Origin: JAFAXD01 sp035472475
GTDB lineage: Bacteria; Pseudomonadota; Alphaproteobacteria; Rhizobiales; Xanthobacteraceae
DNA length: 14,562 nt
Reading direction: 5' to 3'
Assembly (NCBI GenBank): GCA_035472475.1
Contig: DATIPA010000093.1
Location: forward strand, 1-14,562
Positions 14,115-14,562 of the stretch are shown here, piece by piece. The position numbers and the translations under genes were made by a program. The notes under the pieces were generated by a model, which worked only from the letters and a program-made list of their open reading frames with translations, did not search any database and had not been told where the DNA came from. Each line of letters opens with the position of its first letter. The stretch's first letter is position 1.

Positions 14115-14562
14115 GCTGTTTCGCGCGACGGCGTTTCGACTGACGCTCGTCTATTTGCTGGTGTTTGCGCTGTTCGCCGCCTTCCTGCTCGGCTATTTCG
14201 CCCTCAATACGCGCCGTCTCATCACCGAAGAGATCACCAGCACGGTTGACGCGGAGATCGCCGGCCTCTCGGAGCAATACAACCAGGGCGGCATCAGGCG
14301 GCTGGTGTTCGTGATCGAAACCCGTTCGCGCCGCCCCGGGTCGAGCCTCTACCTAGTGACGACCCCGAGCGGGGAGGGATTGGCCGGCAACATCGGTTCG
14401 CTGGTGCCGGGCGTGCTGGCCAAGCCGGGTTGGATGGAAACCGTCTACCGCCGCCTCGAGGAGCCCGAAACCGCCGAACATCGCGCCCTGGTGCGGGTGC
14501 TGCAGCTGCCGGGCGGCTTCCACCTTTTGGTCGGCCGCGATCTGGAAGAGCGCGAACGGCTG
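14098..14562 (+). CDS. sensor histidine kinase, N-terminal part
   Basis: The first 155 codons of an inner-membrane sensor kinase cut by the right edge. The GTG at 14098 overlaps the regulator stop by 17 bases and gives the product MTALAKLFRATAFRLTLVYL and onward. The first membrane helix is about residues 14-37 (LTLVYLLVFALFAAFLLGYF), followed by NTRRLITEEITSTVDAEIAG, a helical lead into a periplasmic sensor domain that includes SLYLVTTPSGEGLAGN and ends in LPGGFHLLVGRDLEERERL, which is typical just before the second membrane helix. The catalytic motifs lie outside. Pairing with the upstream regulator is secure from the overlap. The signal is unknown. Confidence 0.85.
   Translation, partial: MTALAKLFRATAFRLTLVYLLVFALFAAFLLGYFALNTRRLITEEITSTVDAEIAGLSEQYNQGGIRRLVFVIETRSRRPGSSLYLVTTPSGEGLAGNIGSLVPGVLAKPGWMETVYRRLEEPETAEHRALVRVLQLPGGFHLLVGRDLEERERL

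Overview
The window looks like a chromosomal segment of a GC-rich alphaproteobacterium of the Hyphomicrobiales (Rhizobiales), probably near the Bradyrhizobium, Rhodopseudomonas or Xanthobacteraceae lineages. The basis is the uniformly high GC content, FeuP/FeuQ-type regulators, a ccmI-ccmE-ccmF-ccmH (cycHJKL) cluster followed by a DegP-type protease, and then a second OmpR-type regulator/kinase pair. The genus is inference. I see no mobile element, CRISPR array, tRNA or rRNA gene.

Left part (1-1600): the C-terminal half of a DHA2-type multidrug MFS transporter runs into the window on the + strand and converges on a secreted trypsin-fold serine protease on the - strand. Region 1600-5463: a tight + strand unit encodes a small PepSY-like periplasmic protein (FeuN-like, with an apparent one-base frameshift in its signal peptide), a FeuP-like response regulator, a FeuQ-like sensor kinase, and a 475-residue secreted protein of unknown function 18 bases downstream. 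Region 5464-7197 holds two small envelope genes, a secreted protein with a 24-residue repeat and a glycine-zipper lipoprotein. They are separated by a 461-base spacer rich in hairpins, including a long one with a C-only/A loop. A 13-bp perfect inverted repeat lies before the next operon.

Region 7198-11354: ccmI, ccmE, ccmF and ccmH encode the haem-ligation half of system I cytochrome c maturation. CcmE carries haem, CcmF and CcmI/CcmH deliver haem and thiol-reduced apocytochrome. Genes ccmABCDG are not in the window. Region 11512-13059: periplasmic DegP (HtrA-type) protease/chaperone with its own terminator. After a 374-base spacer with a second, very strong terminator, an OmpR-type response regulator (13434-14114) overlaps a sensor kinase that runs off the right edge.

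Taken together this is an envelope-homeostasis neighbourhood: two two-component systems, a periplasmic protease, cytochrome c assembly and several secreted proteins. I did not find an obviously new multi-gene system. The points most worth following are the FeuN-like frameshift, the uncharacterised secreted protein attached to the FeuPQ-like operon, and the structured spacers at 6102-6562 and 13144-13375.
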